Positions 10,065 to 20,064 of a stretch of 64,000 nucleotides of DNA are shown here, one piece after another; position 1 is the first letter of the stretch, and every line of letters begins with the position of its first letter. Source of the DNA: Cytophagaceae bacterium (GTDB lineage: Bacteria; Bacteroidota; Bacteroidia; Cytophagales; UBA9547); assembly GCA_027488865.1 (NCBI GenBank), contig JAIYAU010000020.1, positions 17,975 through 81,974 on the forward strand. Direction: 5' to 3'. The notes beneath the pieces are model-generated. The model saw only the letters and a list, made by a program, of their open reading frames with translations. It searched no databases and had not been told where the DNA came from. The position numbers and the translations under genes were made by a program.

Positions 10065-10131
10065 TTTATAGTTGGTTGTTTTTAGTGTTTTATTGCTAAA
10101 TTATATCAACATAAATTAAACATGTAAAATA

Positions 10132-10581
10132 TTACTTCTTTATTGCAATCACAAAACAACCAACATGACCAACTTGACTTACAGATTTAAACGAATTCAC
10201 TTTAACATCAACAGCATATTGGCCCGATATATCTGGATTGAATGTAATCGATGCGTTGTTTGTATTGCTACTATCTTGGTCTAGGTCGACCCACTTATTT
10301 TTAACCTTTCTTTTTAATATAATAGAAATTGAAGCGACCATGTCGTCTCCTAATGCTGCAATAACATATTCAAAATCGCTAGATAAATCAACATAAGTAA
10401 AATTGTCGTCATGGGCAAAATCAAAATCTGCTTTGATGACCGTAGTGCTACTTTCGTATTTTTTTTCGATATCATCTATTAATTTGAGCCCTGACATAAT
10501 GATGGGCTCAATAGAATTTGGATTTTGCGCTTTAATACTAAAAGTAATTAACGCAAAAATTAAGGGCAAAAATTTAATCAT
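10132..10581 (-). CDS. Small secreted protein of unknown function
   Basis: 149 residues from the ATG at 10581. This start gives a clean signal peptide (MIKFLPLIFALITFSIKAQ) 16 bases after the sod stop. A longer frame to 10653 would overlap sod and bury the signal peptide. The mature part is beta-rich (ADFDFAHDDNFTYVDLSSDFEYVIAALGDD, seen in two segments, then SGQYAVDVKVNSF). The end resembles a jellyroll/pre-peptidase C-terminal type fold, but this is a weak impression. Probably co-expressed with the superoxide dismutase and exported with it. Confidence 0.65.
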   Translation of the reverse strand: MIKFLPLIFALITFSIKAQNPNSIEPIIMSGLKLIDDIEKKYESSTTVIKADFDFAHDDNFTYVDLSSDFEYVIAALGDDMVASISIILKRKVKNKWVDLDQDSSNTNNASITFNPDISGQYAVDVKVNSFKSVSQVGHVGCFVIAIKK

Positions 10582-10597
10582 AAATGTAAAACGGGTA

Positions 10598-11254
10598 TTA
10601 GTTTTCGAAGCGTTTAGATACCTCTTGCCAGTTAACAATATTCCAAAATGCACTGATGTAATCTACTCTTTTATTTTGGTATTTAAGATAATATGCATGT
10701 TCCCACACGTCAAGCGCCAATATCGGTTTGCCATTTACTTCTACGACATCCATGAGTGGATTATCTTGATTGGCAGTGCTAATAATTTTTAATTTTCCTT
10801 CAGTCACAATCAGCCATGCCCAACCAGAACCAAATCTTGACTTCGCTGCATTGTTAAATTCTTCTTTAAATTTATCAAGACTTCCAAATGATGACACAAT
10901 GGCTGCTAACAATTTAGGGGAAGGCTCACTTTTAACGGGACTAAGTGTGTTCCAAAAAAAACTGTGATTGTAATGACCACCTGCGTTGTTTCTTACTGCA
11001 GTATTATATTTGCTTATATTTTTGCAAATTTCCTCAATACTGAGTTTACCAAGTGTTGGTAAATTTTCTACTTCCTTATTTAAGTTTTTCACATAAGCAT
11101 CATGATGTTTTGAATAGTGAATTTCCATGGTTTGCTTATCTATAGATGGCTCTAAAGCATCATATCCATAAGGTAACACCGGCAATGAAAACTGAGCAGT
11201 AGCTAAAGTGGCTACTGAAAGAAGGGACAGTAAAAAAAGATTGATTTTATACAT
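10598..11254 (-). CDS. Exported Fe/Mn superoxide dismutase
   Basis: 218 residues with a signal peptide ending near ATLATAQ, so the enzyme acts in the periplasm or outside the cell. The metal ligands are complete: His46 (EIHYSKHH), His97 ([10 protein letters not shown]), Asp182 and His186 (LDVWEHAYY). GGHxNH and the Gln at 163 (NQD) are more usual in Mn or cambialistic enzymes than in strict Fe enzymes. It converts superoxide to peroxide and oxygen. Its start overlaps the end of the permease gene by 8 bases, which suggests translational coupling. Metal preference cannot be settled from sequence. Confidence 0.93.
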   Translation of the reverse strand: MYKINLFLLSLLSVATLATAQFSLPVLPYGYDALEPSIDKQTMEIHYSKHHDAYVKNLNKEVENLPTLGKLSIEEICKNISKYNTAVRNNAGGHYNHSFFWNTLSPVKSEPSPKLLAAIVSSFGSLDKFKEEFNNAAKSRFGSGWAWLIVTEGKLKIISTANQDNPLMDVVEVNGKPILALDVWEHAYYLKYQNKRVDYISAFWNIVNWQEVSKRFEN

Positions 11255-12713
11255 TAGAATTTAGTTTTGAATGTTTTTTACTATATACAAAATAAATGAC
11301 CATACCGATTATTAACCAAATCAATAAACGCAACCAAATGCTTCCAGGCAGGCTAAGCATTTGTACTAAACAGGTAATGATGCCCAAGGTACCAACGACA
11401 TAAACATAAGGCACTTTAAAAGGCCTGCTTTCATTTGGTTTTTTGTAACGTAGATACATAACACCAGCACATACAATAATGAATGCAAACAATGTGCCAA
11501 TAGAAACTAAACTTTCTAATACATCTTTTGGAAGTATTCCTGCCACAATTATAGCAATAACTCCAGTTAAAATCGTGCTAAAAGCAGGAGTTTTGAATTT
11601 AGGATGAACAGAGGCAAAAATCGGAGGCAGTAACCCATCGGCACTCATAGAATAAAATATACGTGGCTGACCAAGTAGCATTAAAAGCGTAGCTGAAGTA
11701 AGACCAGCCATAGCACCCAGTTTAATTAAATATTTTAGAAACACCATAGAATCGCCCATTTGGTCCACCGCATAAGCTACTGGAGCTTGCCTTGCTAGTG
11801 GATTATCCAATGAAAATGTAGAATAATGGGTAACACCTGTCAACACCAACGAAAATAAAATGTACAAAACGGTACAAATGGCTAAAGAACCCAATATACC
11901 AGCTGCCATATCTTTTTGTGGATTTTTAGCTTCTTGTGCCGCAGTCGAAACAGAATCAAAACCAATATATGCAAAGAAAATAAGTGCTGATGCTTTAAAT
12001 ATACCGCTCACGCCGTACTCTCCCCAGGTACCTGTATTTTCAGGAATAAATGGAACCCAGTTGTCGGTATTGATATAACTTATGCCCATAAAAATGAATG
12101 CTACTATAACGAGCACTTTTATTATAACAAGCACATTATTAAATTGGGCACTTTCTTTGATGCCCCGCACTAGAATAATTGTGAGTAATGCCAGTACAAG
12201 CATTGCTGGAAAATTCATCCAAGCTCCCGTGAGTGACCAGCCAGATTTTTCATCATATAAAAACGGAGATGTAGTCAGTTGATATGGTAAAACAAAACCG
12301 ATTTCTCTTAAAATATTTTGTGCGTATCCTGACCACGATGCAGCTACTGCTGAGGCCGAAAATAAATATTCAAGTATTAAATCCCAACCAATGATCCAAG
12401 CGAAAAACTCCCCTATAGTAGCATAGGCAAAGGTATATGCACTACCTGCAATAGGAATCATGGCAGCCATTTCTGCATAACATAAGCCAGCAAAAACACA
12501 AGCCAAACCTGAAAGTACAAAGGCCAAAACAATGGCAGGCCCAGCATGATCTGCGGCAGCGGTGCCTGTAATGGAAAAAATACCAGCACCAATAATAGCA
12601 CCGATACCTAACATGATTAGATTACCTCTATTTAGTGTTCTGTTAAGGCCTTTTTCTCCGTTAGCCGCTTGGGCCATCAAATCAGCAATTGACTTAGTTT
12701 TAAATAGGCTCAA
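11247..12713 (-). CDS. APC-superfamily amino acid permease
   Basis: 488 residues with about 12 hydrophobic segments. The first helix has the APC signature [15 protein letters not shown]. Helix 6 has [23 protein letters not shown], as in the cationic amino acid transporter (YfnA/CAT) branch. It is an inner-membrane proton-coupled or exchange amino acid transporter; the substrate is not determinable here. It is the first gene of a three-gene unit with sod and a small secreted protein. Confidence 0.9.
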   Translation of the reverse strand: MSLFKTKSIADLMAQAANGEKGLNRTLNRGNLIMLGIGAIIGAGIFSITGTAAADHAGPAIVLAFVLSGLACVFAGLCYAEMAAMIPIAGSAYTFAYATIGEFFAWIIGWDLILEYLFSASAVAASWSGYAQNILREIGFVLPYQLTTSPFLYDEKSGWSLTGAWMNFPAMLVLALLTIILVRGIKESAQFNNVLVIIKVLVIVAFIFMGISYINTDNWVPFIPENTGTWGEYGVSGIFKASALIFFAYIGFDSVSTAAQEAKNPQKDMAAGILGSLAICTVLYILFSLVLTGVTHYSTFSLDNPLARQAPVAYAVDQMGDSMVFLKYLIKLGAMAGLTSATLLMLLGQPRIFYSMSADGLLPPIFASVHPKFKTPAFSTILTGVIAIIVAGILPKDVLESLVSIGTLFAFIIVCAGVMYLRYKKPNESRPFKVPYVYVVGTLGIITCLVQMLSLPGSIWLRLLIWLIIGMVIYFVYSKKHSKLNSNV

Positions 12714-12969
12714 TTTTTTTAGTTTTAAGATTAAAAATAATAATTCTTAGCTTCCAGCTTTTATTAAACTCAAATTAGCTTAATAAATTGCTAAAATAAA
12801 AATATGGTTAAAAATACTAATTATAATTTAATTGTTGTTGAAAAATAATTTCTACTCCAAAATTGTTTAGGCCAATTGTAAAGGAATATTCAAATAACAC
12901 AACCAAAGCAAAATCCCGCAATAATTAGCTTTAGTGCGCGATTTGGTTACCAAAAAACTTGAAACTATA

Positions 12970-14220
12970 TCAGGCAGCTTTTAGTTTATTAAATCTAGAA
13001 CCACCAAACTTTTCTTTGGCGTATTCTTCAGTAATTGTAACATTTTTGATATTGTCATTGCTAGGTATTTCATACATGGCGTCAGTCATAATGGCCTCAC
13101 AGATAGAACGTAAACCACGCGCTCCTAGTTTGTATTCCATGGCTTTATCTACAATGAAATCTAATGCCTCTTCCTCAAAATCAAGTGAAACATCTTCCAT
13201 TTTAAACAACTTAAAATATTGCTTAGTTAGCGCATTTTTGGGTTCTGTCAATATTTTTTTGAGTGTATCTTTATCCATTGGCTCCAAATAAGTTAGCACA
13301 GGTAGCCTACCTAAAAGTTCAGGAATTAGTCCAAATGATTTTAGATCTAAGGCAGTAACATATTTAAGGAGGTTTTCCTTGTCATGAGTAACATGATCAT
13401 TCTCCAATTGATAGCCAATGGGTCTAGTATTGATTCTTTGTGCTATCACCCTGTCGATTCCTTCAAACGCACCTCCACAAATAAACAGTATATTTTCTGT
13501 ATTAATGGCCACTAATTTTTGGTCTGGGTGCTTTCTACCTCCATGTGGTGGTATATTCACAATTGATCCTTCCAGCAATTTTAACAAACCCTGTTGCACA
13601 CCTTCACCACTAACATCTCTTGTAATGGATGGATTATCTCCTTTTCGAGCAATTTTATCTATTTCATCAATATATACAATACCCCGCTCAGCAGTTTCTA
13701 CATCAAAATTAGCGGCTTGTAACAATCTGGATAATATGCTTTCTACATCTTCTCCTACATACCCAGCTTCGGTGAGTACTGTGGCATCAGCGATACAAAA
13801 TGGTACCTGCAAAATTTTAGAGATAGTTTTGGCTAGATAGGTCTTTCCTGTACCTGTTTCGCCAGCCATGATAATATTTGATTTCTCTATATGTACTTCG
13901 TTATCACTTTCAGTATTTTTTTGACTTAATCTTTTATAGTGGTTATAAACGGCCACTGATAACACTTTTTTCGCTTCATCTTGGCCAATTACATATTGAT
14001 CAAGATACGCCTTCATCTCTGTAGGCTTTACTAGGTTTATTTTTGGGCCATTGTTTTTACCACCTTTGCCTGAACTGGTTTTGGCTTTAGTTTCCTCGTC
14101 AAATATCTGTTTAGCTTGAGAAATGCATTTATCGCAAATATGCGCGTTAATGCCTGATATCATTAATTGTACATCTTTTTTGTTTCTTCCGCAAAACGAG
14201 CAGGTGATTTGTTGACTCAT
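12970..14220 (-). CDS. clpX: ATP-dependent Clp protease, unfoldase subunit ClpX
   Basis: 416 residues from the ATG at 14220. This start begins MSQQITCSFCGR just like other ClpX proteins; a longer frame to 14268 would run through a terminator-like hairpin. The zinc-binding cysteines are Cys7, Cys10, Cys29 and Cys32. Walker A (GETGTGKT), pore loop GYVGEDVE, Walker B (IVYIDEIDKIA) and the sensor-2 region (KLGARGLRSI) are all present. The ClpP-docking loop appears as PIGY, in place of IGF. It unfolds substrates and feeds them to ClpP, encoded just upstream in the same orientation. Confidence 0.97.
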   Translation of the reverse strand: MSQQITCSFCGRNKKDVQLMISGINAHICDKCISQAKQIFDEETKAKTSSGKGGKNNGPKINLVKPTEMKAYLDQYVIGQDEAKKVLSVAVYNHYKRLSQKNTESDNEVHIEKSNIIMAGETGTGKTYLAKTISKILQVPFCIADATVLTEAGYVGEDVESILSRLLQAANFDVETAERGIVYIDEIDKIARKGDNPSITRDVSGEGVQQGLLKLLEGSIVNIPPHGGRKHPDQKLVAINTENILFICGGAFEGIDRVIAQRINTRPIGYQLENDHVTHDKENLLKYVTALDLKSFGLIPELLGRLPVLTYLEPMDKDTLKKILTEPKNALTKQYFKLFKMEDVSLDFEEEALDFIVDKAMEYKLGARGLRSICEAIMTDAMYEIPSNDNIKNVTITEEYAKEKFGGSRFNKLKAA

Positions 14221-14250
14221 GAGGAGTGGGGTAGGGGTTATAAGAAAATA

Positions 14251-14278
14251 TAGGCACAAAACATTCATTTTGTGCCTA
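14251..14278 (-). terminator. Hairpin between clpP and clpX, likely terminator/attenuator
   Basis: A perfect 11-bp inverted repeat, arms 14251-14261 and 14268-14278 (AGGCACAAAA type), with a 6-base loop. On the minus strand the second arm is followed by TATTTTCTTAT. It lies 8 bases past the clpP stop and 31 bases before the clpX start, so it could lower clpX transcription relative to clpP. Confidence 0.65.
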
Positions 14279-14285
14279 TTAACAT

Positions 14286-14969
14286 TTATTTAGATTTTAC
14301 TAAAACTTCATCAATCAAGCCATAAGCTTTTGCTTCATCGGCTTTCATCCAATAATCACGATCAGAATCTTTCCAAATGGTATCATAATCTTTGCCTGTA
14401 TGGTTGGCAAGAATATCATACAACTCCTTTTTCAATTTTTGAATTTCCCTTGCGGTAATTTCAATATCAGAAGCTTGGCCTTGAGCACCACCTAAAGGCT
14501 GGTGAATCATAATTCTTGAATGTGGCAATGCAGATCTTTTTCCATTTTGACCAGCAGCTAGTAATACTGCACCCATAGAAGCTGCAAGTCCTGTACAAAT
14601 GGTAGATACGTCAGGATTAATAAACTGCATGGTGTCGTAGATTCCCAATCCAGCATAAACCGACCCGCCTGGACTATTGATATAAATCATAATATCCTTT
14701 TTGGAATCTGTAGATTGTAAAAATAGCAACTGTGCTTGTACAATGTTAGCTACATAATCGTCAATACCTGTTCCTAAAAAGATAATTCTATCCATCATTA
14801 AACGTGAAAAAACGTCAATTATGGCAGCGTTCATTCTTCTTTCCTCCACGATATTTGGAGTAAGATTGGTAATATTGGTATTTACAGTGCTATCAATATA
14901 GTGATCTAAATGAACACTATTAAACCCCATATGCTTTACAGCATAGTTTTTAAATTCTTTTCCGTCCAT
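14286..14969 (-). CDS. clpP: ATP-dependent Clp protease, proteolytic subunit ClpP
   Basis: 227 residues. The catalytic serine is Ser131 (GLAASMGA) and the histidine is His156 ([11 protein letters not shown]); an Asp follows in the DSDRDYWM segment. [18 protein letters not shown] is the family oxyanion strand. ClpP forms a double heptamer in the cytoplasm and degrades proteins delivered by ClpX. The N-terminus is some 30 residues longer than the mature E. coli form, as is common in this phylum. The order tig-clpP-clpX is the classical one. Confidence 0.97.
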   Translation of the reverse strand: MDGKEFKNYAVKHMGFNSVHLDHYIDSTVNTNITNLTPNIVEERRMNAAIIDVFSRLMMDRIIFLGTGIDDYVANIVQAQLLFLQSTDSKKDIMIYINSPGGSVYAGLGIYDTMQFINPDVSTICTGLAASMGAVLLAAGQNGKRSALPHSRIMIHQPLGGAQGQASDIEITAREIQKLKKELYDILANHTGKDYDTIWKDSDRDYWMKADEAKAYGLIDEVLVKSK

Positions 14970-15161
14970 GCTTTTTTAGGTAAATATGATATAAACGATT
15001 TAAGTTGATTTACCATCAACAAAAAGGACAAACCAACAATAATGCCCAAGATTATTTCATGTTAATTTGTCTTAAACCATGACAAATATAGAATGGATAA
15101 TCTAACAAAAAAAGCCCTTTAAATTAGAGCCATTCTTGTTTTTAAAGATTTTGCCGGTAAA

Positions 15162-16499
15162 TTATTTAATTGCGTCAGCCAATGCCTTAAATTCTTCAAC
15201 ATTTACCAGTTTCTCACTTCTTGATATGTTGTTCAATATCACCTCAAAAGCTTTCTCGTTAAACCTAGTTTCATAAACTTGAGTATATTGTTTGCCATTA
15301 TCTTCTTTCAAGTAGTTATCAGCCATAACGTTAATATAATCTGCCATTTGCTCGGTCAATGGCATGTTGCCAAACTGTGACAATATGGCCTCTTTTGTTT
15401 TGGCTATAATTTCTTCGTGAGAAACCTCAATATTATGTTCCAACGCAATTTTATTTTTAATTAAGGTCCACTTGAGTTCTTTAATGTATAAATCAATTTC
15501 ACTATTAATAGTATCATGACTTACCTTGCCTTCATTAGTCACGAACAGCCATCTTTTCAAAAATTCTTTTGGTAGTGCTATTTCAGTATTATCTACTAAA
15601 CTTTCGCGAATGTGTCGTTTGAGTAGGGCAGTTGATTCTCTACTATAATTTTCTTCAATAGTGCTTTTTAGTTTCGCCAAAAATTCCGATTCCGATTTAA
15701 CTGCCTCAGGTCCAAAAACCTTATCAAAAAATTCTTGATCCATTATAGCTAGTTCAGAGCGGCCTATTTTTTCAAGAGTAAATGTATAATTACCACTAAC
15801 TTTTTCTGCTTCCTCTTTAGAAATGCCCGCAACATAAGCGATTGAGGCATTTTCATTATCTAATACCTTACGAATATCAAAAGTAAGCACAGTACCTAAA
15901 CTCACATTTAAAAATTGATGTAAAGCACTTATAGCAACTTTGTTAAGAGGTATAGCAGAGTATGTATCTTTGTCTCCTCCCTCTGGTCTTATTTGGCCAT
16001 ATAAAAAATCTCCTTCCGCAGTGGTATCTGGATTTACCATTTTGCCAAATTGCTTTTTTAAATTTTCTACGGTCTCATTTACAGTGGAATCATCAATAAC
16101 AATGGTGTGAAATGGATAATTTCCAGTGATATCAAGATTAAATTCAGGAATTAGCCCAATGTCATATATAAATTCAAAATCTTTTTGATTTTCCCAGTCA
16201 ATTGCACGGTCTTGTTGCTCCGACGGAATAGGCTGACCAATAATCGCTAAATTGTTAGTTTTAATATACTCACCAATTTTTTGGTTTACCAGTTGTGAAA
16301 TTTCATCTACCAAAATACTTTTGCCATACATTTTAACAACAACAGCAGTAGGTACTTTACCCGGTCTAAAACCTTTGATATTTACCTTTTTAGTATGATC
16401 TTTTATTTTTAGGTCAACCTTACTTTTGTAGTCTTCTTCTTGAAGATTAATTTTAAGATTTGCAAATGTGGAGTCTTTTTTCTCTAATACTATGTTCAT
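15162..16499 (-). CDS. tig: Trigger factor, ribosome-associated chaperone
   Basis: 445 residues. The ribosome-binding signature appears as IKGFRPGKVPTAVVVKMYG near residues 39-57. A diverged peptidyl-prolyl isomerase-like middle domain (about 150-245) and a helical C-terminal chaperone domain (to residue 445) follow. It binds nascent chains at the ribosomal exit tunnel. The PPIase segment lacks an obvious FKBP motif, which is common in this phylum. It precedes clpP and clpX in the same direction, with a 192-base gap to clpP. Confidence 0.92.
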   Translation of the reverse strand: MNIVLEKKDSTFANLKINLQEEDYKSKVDLKIKDHTKKVNIKGFRPGKVPTAVVVKMYGKSILVDEISQLVNQKIGEYIKTNNLAIIGQPIPSEQQDRAIDWENQKDFEFIYDIGLIPEFNLDITGNYPFHTIVIDDSTVNETVENLKKQFGKMVNPDTTAEGDFLYGQIRPEGGDKDTYSAIPLNKVAISALHQFLNVSLGTVLTFDIRKVLDNENASIAYVAGISKEEAEKVSGNYTFTLEKIGRSELAIMDQEFFDKVFGPEAVKSESEFLAKLKSTIEENYSRESTALLKRHIRESLVDNTEIALPKEFLKRWLFVTNEGKVSHDTINSEIDLYIKELKWTLIKNKIALEHNIEVSHEEIIAKTKEAILSQFGNMPLTEQMADYINVMADNYLKEDNGKQYTQVYETRFNEKAFEVILNNISRSEKLVNVEEFKALADAIK

Positions 16500-16547
16500 T
16501 TTTCGATGAGATTTGGGTGTTTATCAACCCTTTAGGAAATTGGGATG

Positions 16548-16555
16548 CAAATTTA
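16548..16555 (-). promoter_or_regulatory. Candidate -7 element upstream of tig
   Basis: On the minus strand this reads TAAATTTG, a full match to TAnnTTTG, about 49 bases before the tig start. The nearest upstream TTTG is 25 bases away, longer than the usual 18-23, so the assignment is weak. Confidence 0.3.
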
Positions 16556-16672
16556 GAAAAGATGAAGGAGAAAATGAAACCAAAGTTATATTTTGTTTAA
16601 AATTAAGGTATGATTATTTAAAAAAATAAAGACATTTGCATTAAATAGCTGGCTTATTTAATTTTGAGGATT

Positions 16673-17017
16673 ATGTATAAATTTTTAGTTTTTTTCCTAT
16701 TTGTTTTCGCCGCTTTTTCGTGCGGTACAAAAGATAAACCAGTTGGGATATTACCCAAAGAAAAAATGGCAGATATTTTGATAGAAGTTCATTTAGCAGA
16801 AGCAAAAGCCAATTTCTACCAGTTTAAAACGGTAGATTCTAGTAAAGTATTATTTCTTCAATACAAAAAGGATCTGTTATTAAAACAAGGTGTTGCTCCA
16901 GCTGTGTTTGACTCTAGCTACAACTATTATGCTCGAAACGTAAAAGATTTTAATGATATCTATTTAAAAGTAATTGACAACCTTACTCAAAGAGAAGCAA
17001 GCAATAAAATTGATTAA
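16673..17017 (+). CDS. DUF4296-type lipoprotein
   Basis: 114 residues from the ATG at 16673; the frame extends three codons upstream to a TTG, but the ATG gives the cleaner signal. The lipobox is FAAFSC, with Cys17 as the lipidated residue. The body (LPKEKMADILIEVHLAEA, then VFDSSYNYYARN) fits the DUF4296 family, small Bacteroidota lipoproteins of unknown role. It is 17 bases upstream of the TPR/PBP1 gene and probably co-transcribed with it. Confidence 0.75.
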   Translation: MYKFLVFFLFVFAAFSCGTKDKPVGILPKEKMADILIEVHLAEAKANFYQFKTVDSSKVLFLQYKKDLLLKQGVAPAVFDSSYNYYARNVKDFNDIYLKVIDNLTQREASNKID

Positions 17018-17034
17018 CTTTTAAAGCTAAAAAA

Positions 17035-18705
17035 TTGAATAAGAATCTTGTTTTAATAATTACGATAGTTTTACTGTCTTATTGTCAAGTTATTCGTGGT
17101 CAAAATCTTGCCTTTTTTCAAACAAAATTTAATAATGGCAAGAATTCGTATAAAGCTGCTGACTATGCGGCTAGTATGCAATTATTTTTAGAAGCCAGTA
17201 CGGATAATATCCAAAATCCATATTCAAAAACCGCTTGTTTTTATTATGCCTTAAGTGCGTTTAAAGCAAACAAATTTTTAGAGGCAAAAGCCATGCTTTT
17301 TCAAATCCAACTTAAGTACGACGATTGGAAAAAAGATGAGATTAATTATTTGCTAGGCAACGTTTATTTTGAACTTAAAGAATTTGACAAGGCCTTAGCT
17401 GCTTTAAATAAAATAGAAGATACTAGCGTAAAGAATGATGCTAGGGCAATGAAGATATTTTATTTTAACAAATTTAAAGATCCTACATTTTTAAAACCTA
17501 TATATTTAAGAAATCCGAAAGAAATTGAAGTAGCACAAATTTTAAAATTAAAACTTGAGGATAGTAAACTAGAAACTGATAAAAAGATAATTTCTGCTAT
17601 AAACGAATTGTTATATTCGACACCCTCAACAAATGATACAACAATAACTAAAAAGGATACTTATAAAATAGCCGTACTTTTACCGTTTCAGTTATGGGCC
17701 ATTTCTGTCAATAATGAAAATACTGACAACCGCTTTGTATATGATTTTATGCAAGGCATGAAGATTGCGCTAGATAGCCTTGATTCAACCCAATCTAAAA
17801 TAGAATTGTATTTATATGACTGTGATAAAGATACAAATAAACTTCTAAGAATTTTAAATTTACCAGAGATGACTGGTATGGACGTGATTATTGGACCTAT
17901 TTATCAAAATTTAACTACCGCTTCATTGGGTTATGCAAATGCCCACAAAATCCCAACTATCAACCCGTTTTCGATAGTAAATCGAATGTTAAATCCTAAC
18001 AACTATTATTATTTCTTTAAACCGAGCATAGAAACACAAGCAAAAAAAGCAGCCAACTATATGGCACTAAATGTAACTCCATCTAAAGCAATTATTTTAT
18101 ACAGTAAAAATTTGCGAGATTCCTTAAGTGCTAAAATGTGCAAATCAACGCTGGAAGCCAATAGAATAAAAGTAACTAAATTTAAAACCGTAGATAAAAA
18201 TTCATCCATTCACCTTCATAAATTTTTTGATAAAAGTACAATTGATTCAATAGGTGCAATTTTTGTTTTTAATAGTGATCAACTTGTGGCTACCAATTTA
18301 ATTACAACTTTAGCTCAATTTAATTCGCAAGTCCCTTTATTTGTTCCTTCAGAATGGATGAATTTTGAATCTTTCACCTATGATCAATATCAAAAACATA
18401 ACATTCACTTTATTTTACCTACCTTAAATGCTAAAAATGACTCCATTAGAAGTGAATTTGACAGTAAATACCTCCTTAAATTCAACATTGTACCTAATGA
18501 GTATGTCTACCTAGGATATGATTTAATGCGATGGTTGTCTTTAAACTTATTGGAAAATGGTGCTTTGGACGCTACACAAATTTCATCTTTGGGATATCAA
18601 GCTGGAAAATTTACCTCAGGTTACGACTTTAGGAACAATATGGATAACCAAGTAGTTCCTATTGTGAAATTTGAGGATTTCTTGTTAAAGGAAGTTAACA
18701 GGTAG
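17035..18705 (+). CDS. TPR protein with periplasmic-binding-protein type 1 domain, TTG start
   Basis: 556 residues. No ATG precedes the signal peptide, so translation must start at the TTG at 17035, giving NKNLVLIITIVLLSYCQ after the initiator and a cleavage near VIRGQ. Residues about 25-190 are helical TPR-like repeats. From TYKIAVLLPFQLW (about 210) to the end is a PBP1 (LppC/LpoA-like, branched amino acid receptor) fold with DVIIGPIYQNLTTA and YVYLGYDLMRW. Relatives in this phylum often carry LysM in place of TPR, and a cell-wall role is plausible. A transporter receptor role is less likely, as no ABC genes are nearby. Confidence 0.7.
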   Translation: MNKNLVLIITIVLLSYCQVIRGQNLAFFQTKFNNGKNSYKAADYAASMQLFLEASTDNIQNPYSKTACFYYALSAFKANKFLEAKAMLFQIQLKYDDWKKDEINYLLGNVYFELKEFDKALAALNKIEDTSVKNDARAMKIFYFNKFKDPTFLKPIYLRNPKEIEVAQILKLKLEDSKLETDKKIISAINELLYSTPSTNDTTITKKDTYKIAVLLPFQLWAISVNNENTDNRFVYDFMQGMKIALDSLDSTQSKIELYLYDCDKDTNKLLRILNLPEMTGMDVIIGPIYQNLTTASLGYANAHKIPTINPFSIVNRMLNPNNYYYFFKPSIETQAKKAANYMALNVTPSKAIILYSKNLRDSLSAKMCKSTLEANRIKVTKFKTVDKNSSIHLHKFFDKSTIDSIGAIFVFNSDQLVATNLITTLAQFNSQVPLFVPSEWMNFESFTYDQYQKHNIHFILPTLNAKNDSIRSEFDSKYLLKFNIVPNEYVYLGYDLMRWLSLNLLENGALDATQISSLGYQAGKFTSGYDFRNNMDNQVVPIVKFEDFLLKEVNR

Positions 18706-18752
18706 TCTTTTAAAATTGGGACGGGTTTTTAAAAGTTTTAGATATATAACTA

Positions 18753-20048
18753 ATGGATTTATCAAAAAGTAAAGCTCTTTTTGAGCGCGCTAAAAATTAT
18801 ATTCCAGGTGGTGTCAATTCACCAGTGCGAGCATTTAAATCTGTTGGAGGACACCCCATTTTTATAAAATCAGCTAAGGGTGCTTATTTACAAGATGTTA
18901 ATGATAATTATTTTATAGATCTTATCAATTCTTGGGGTCCTATGATACTTGGCCATGGGCTGGAAATGATCAAAGAGGCAGTATACGAGGCCGTAAGTAA
19001 CTCTCCTTCATATGGTGCACCCACCGAACGCGAAGTATTAATGGCAGAATTGATTACCTCCATGATTCCTTCTGTAGAAAAGGTACGTATGGTTAATTCA
19101 GGCACTGAAGCAACCATGGCTGCCATAAGAGTAGCTAGAGGATACACTAAACGAGAAAAAATAATAAAATTTGAAGGCTGTTATCATGGACACGGTGATT
19201 CATTTTTGATAGCGGCAGGAAGTGGGGCCATTACGATGGGAGAGCCTGATAGTCCAGGTGTTACCCATGGAGTCGCTAAAGATACACTTACTGCACCCTA
19301 TAATGACTTAGAAGCAGTTTCCTTAATTATTGACGCAAATGAAGGTCAGATTGCAGCTATCATCATAGAGCCTGTTGTGGGTAATATGGGTTGTGTGCTT
19401 CCTCAACATGGTTTTTTAGCTGGTTTAAGAAAACTTTGTGACCAACACGGCATAGTGCTTATTTTTGATGAGGTGATGACAGGCTTTAGACTGAGCAAAG
19501 GTGGAGCACAGGAATTATTTGATATCAAACCTGATCTTACTACATTAGGCAAAATAATTGGTGGAGGCTTGCCCGTTGGTGCTTATGGTGGTAAAAGAGA
19601 AATTATGGATATGGTGTCTCCTCAAGGACCTATATATCAAGCTGGAACTTTGTCTGGTAATCCTGTAGCCATGGCCGCTGGTTTGGCAATGTTAAACTTT
19701 CTTAATCAAAATCCTGGAGTTTACGTGCAAATACAAAAATCTACCCAAACCATTGTGGAAGGATTTAAAGAAAATCAAAAACAATTGGGTATAGAATTGA
19801 CTATCAACCACATTGGCTCAATGTTTACGCTGTTTTTTACAAACCATCAAGTACTTAATTTTGAGGACGCAAAAACTTCGGACATTCCAAAGTTCGGTCA
19901 ATATTTTCATCAAATGTTAGCAAAAGGTATCTATTTAGCTCCTTCCCAATACGAAAGTTTATTTGTAAGCAGCCAAATTGGAGACCTTGAAATTGAAAAA
20001 ATTGTAACAGCAAATAAAAACAGCTTAGAGGCTATTTTTTCTAGTTAA
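18753..20048 (+). CDS. hemL: Glutamate-1-semialdehyde 2,1-aminomutase
   Basis: 431 residues, the family length. The PLP-binding lysine is Lys267 in TTLGKIIGGGLPVGAYGG. The N-terminal signature ARNYIPGGVNSPVRAF-type reads AKNYIPGGVNSPVRAF, and FEGCYHGHGDSF and FDEVMTGFR are intact. It makes 5-aminolevulinate from glutamate-1-semialdehyde in the C5 route to heme. No other heme genes are nearby. It follows the TPR/PBP1 gene by 47 bases in the same direction, and no terminator separates them. Confidence 0.96.
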   Translation: MDLSKSKALFERAKNYIPGGVNSPVRAFKSVGGHPIFIKSAKGAYLQDVNDNYFIDLINSWGPMILGHGLEMIKEAVYEAVSNSPSYGAPTEREVLMAELITSMIPSVEKVRMVNSGTEATMAAIRVARGYTKREKIIKFEGCYHGHGDSFLIAAGSGAITMGEPDSPGVTHGVAKDTLTAPYNDLEAVSLIIDANEGQIAAIIIEPVVGNMGCVLPQHGFLAGLRKLCDQHGIVLIFDEVMTGFRLSKGGAQELFDIKPDLTTLGKIIGGGLPVGAYGGKREIMDMVSPQGPIYQAGTLSGNPVAMAAGLAMLNFLNQNPGVYVQIQKSTQTIVEGFKENQKQLGIELTINHIGSMFTLFFTNHQVLNFEDAKTSDIPKFGQYFHQMLAKGIYLAPSQYESLFVSSQIGDLEIEKIVTANKNSLEAIFSS

Positions 20049-20064
20049 AGAAATATTGTTCGGT

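Noticed and set aside
10582..10653. Longer start for the small secreted protein
   Set aside because: It would overlap the sod gene and displace a good signal peptide from the N-terminus.
13418..13840. A 140-codon plus-strand frame opposite clpX
   Set aside because: Shadow of the conserved ClpX AAA+ region; no recognisable protein features.
14221..14268. Longer clpX start adding 16 residues
   Set aside because: The added residues are encoded by the terminator-like hairpin, and ClpX proteins begin at MSQQITC-type sequence.
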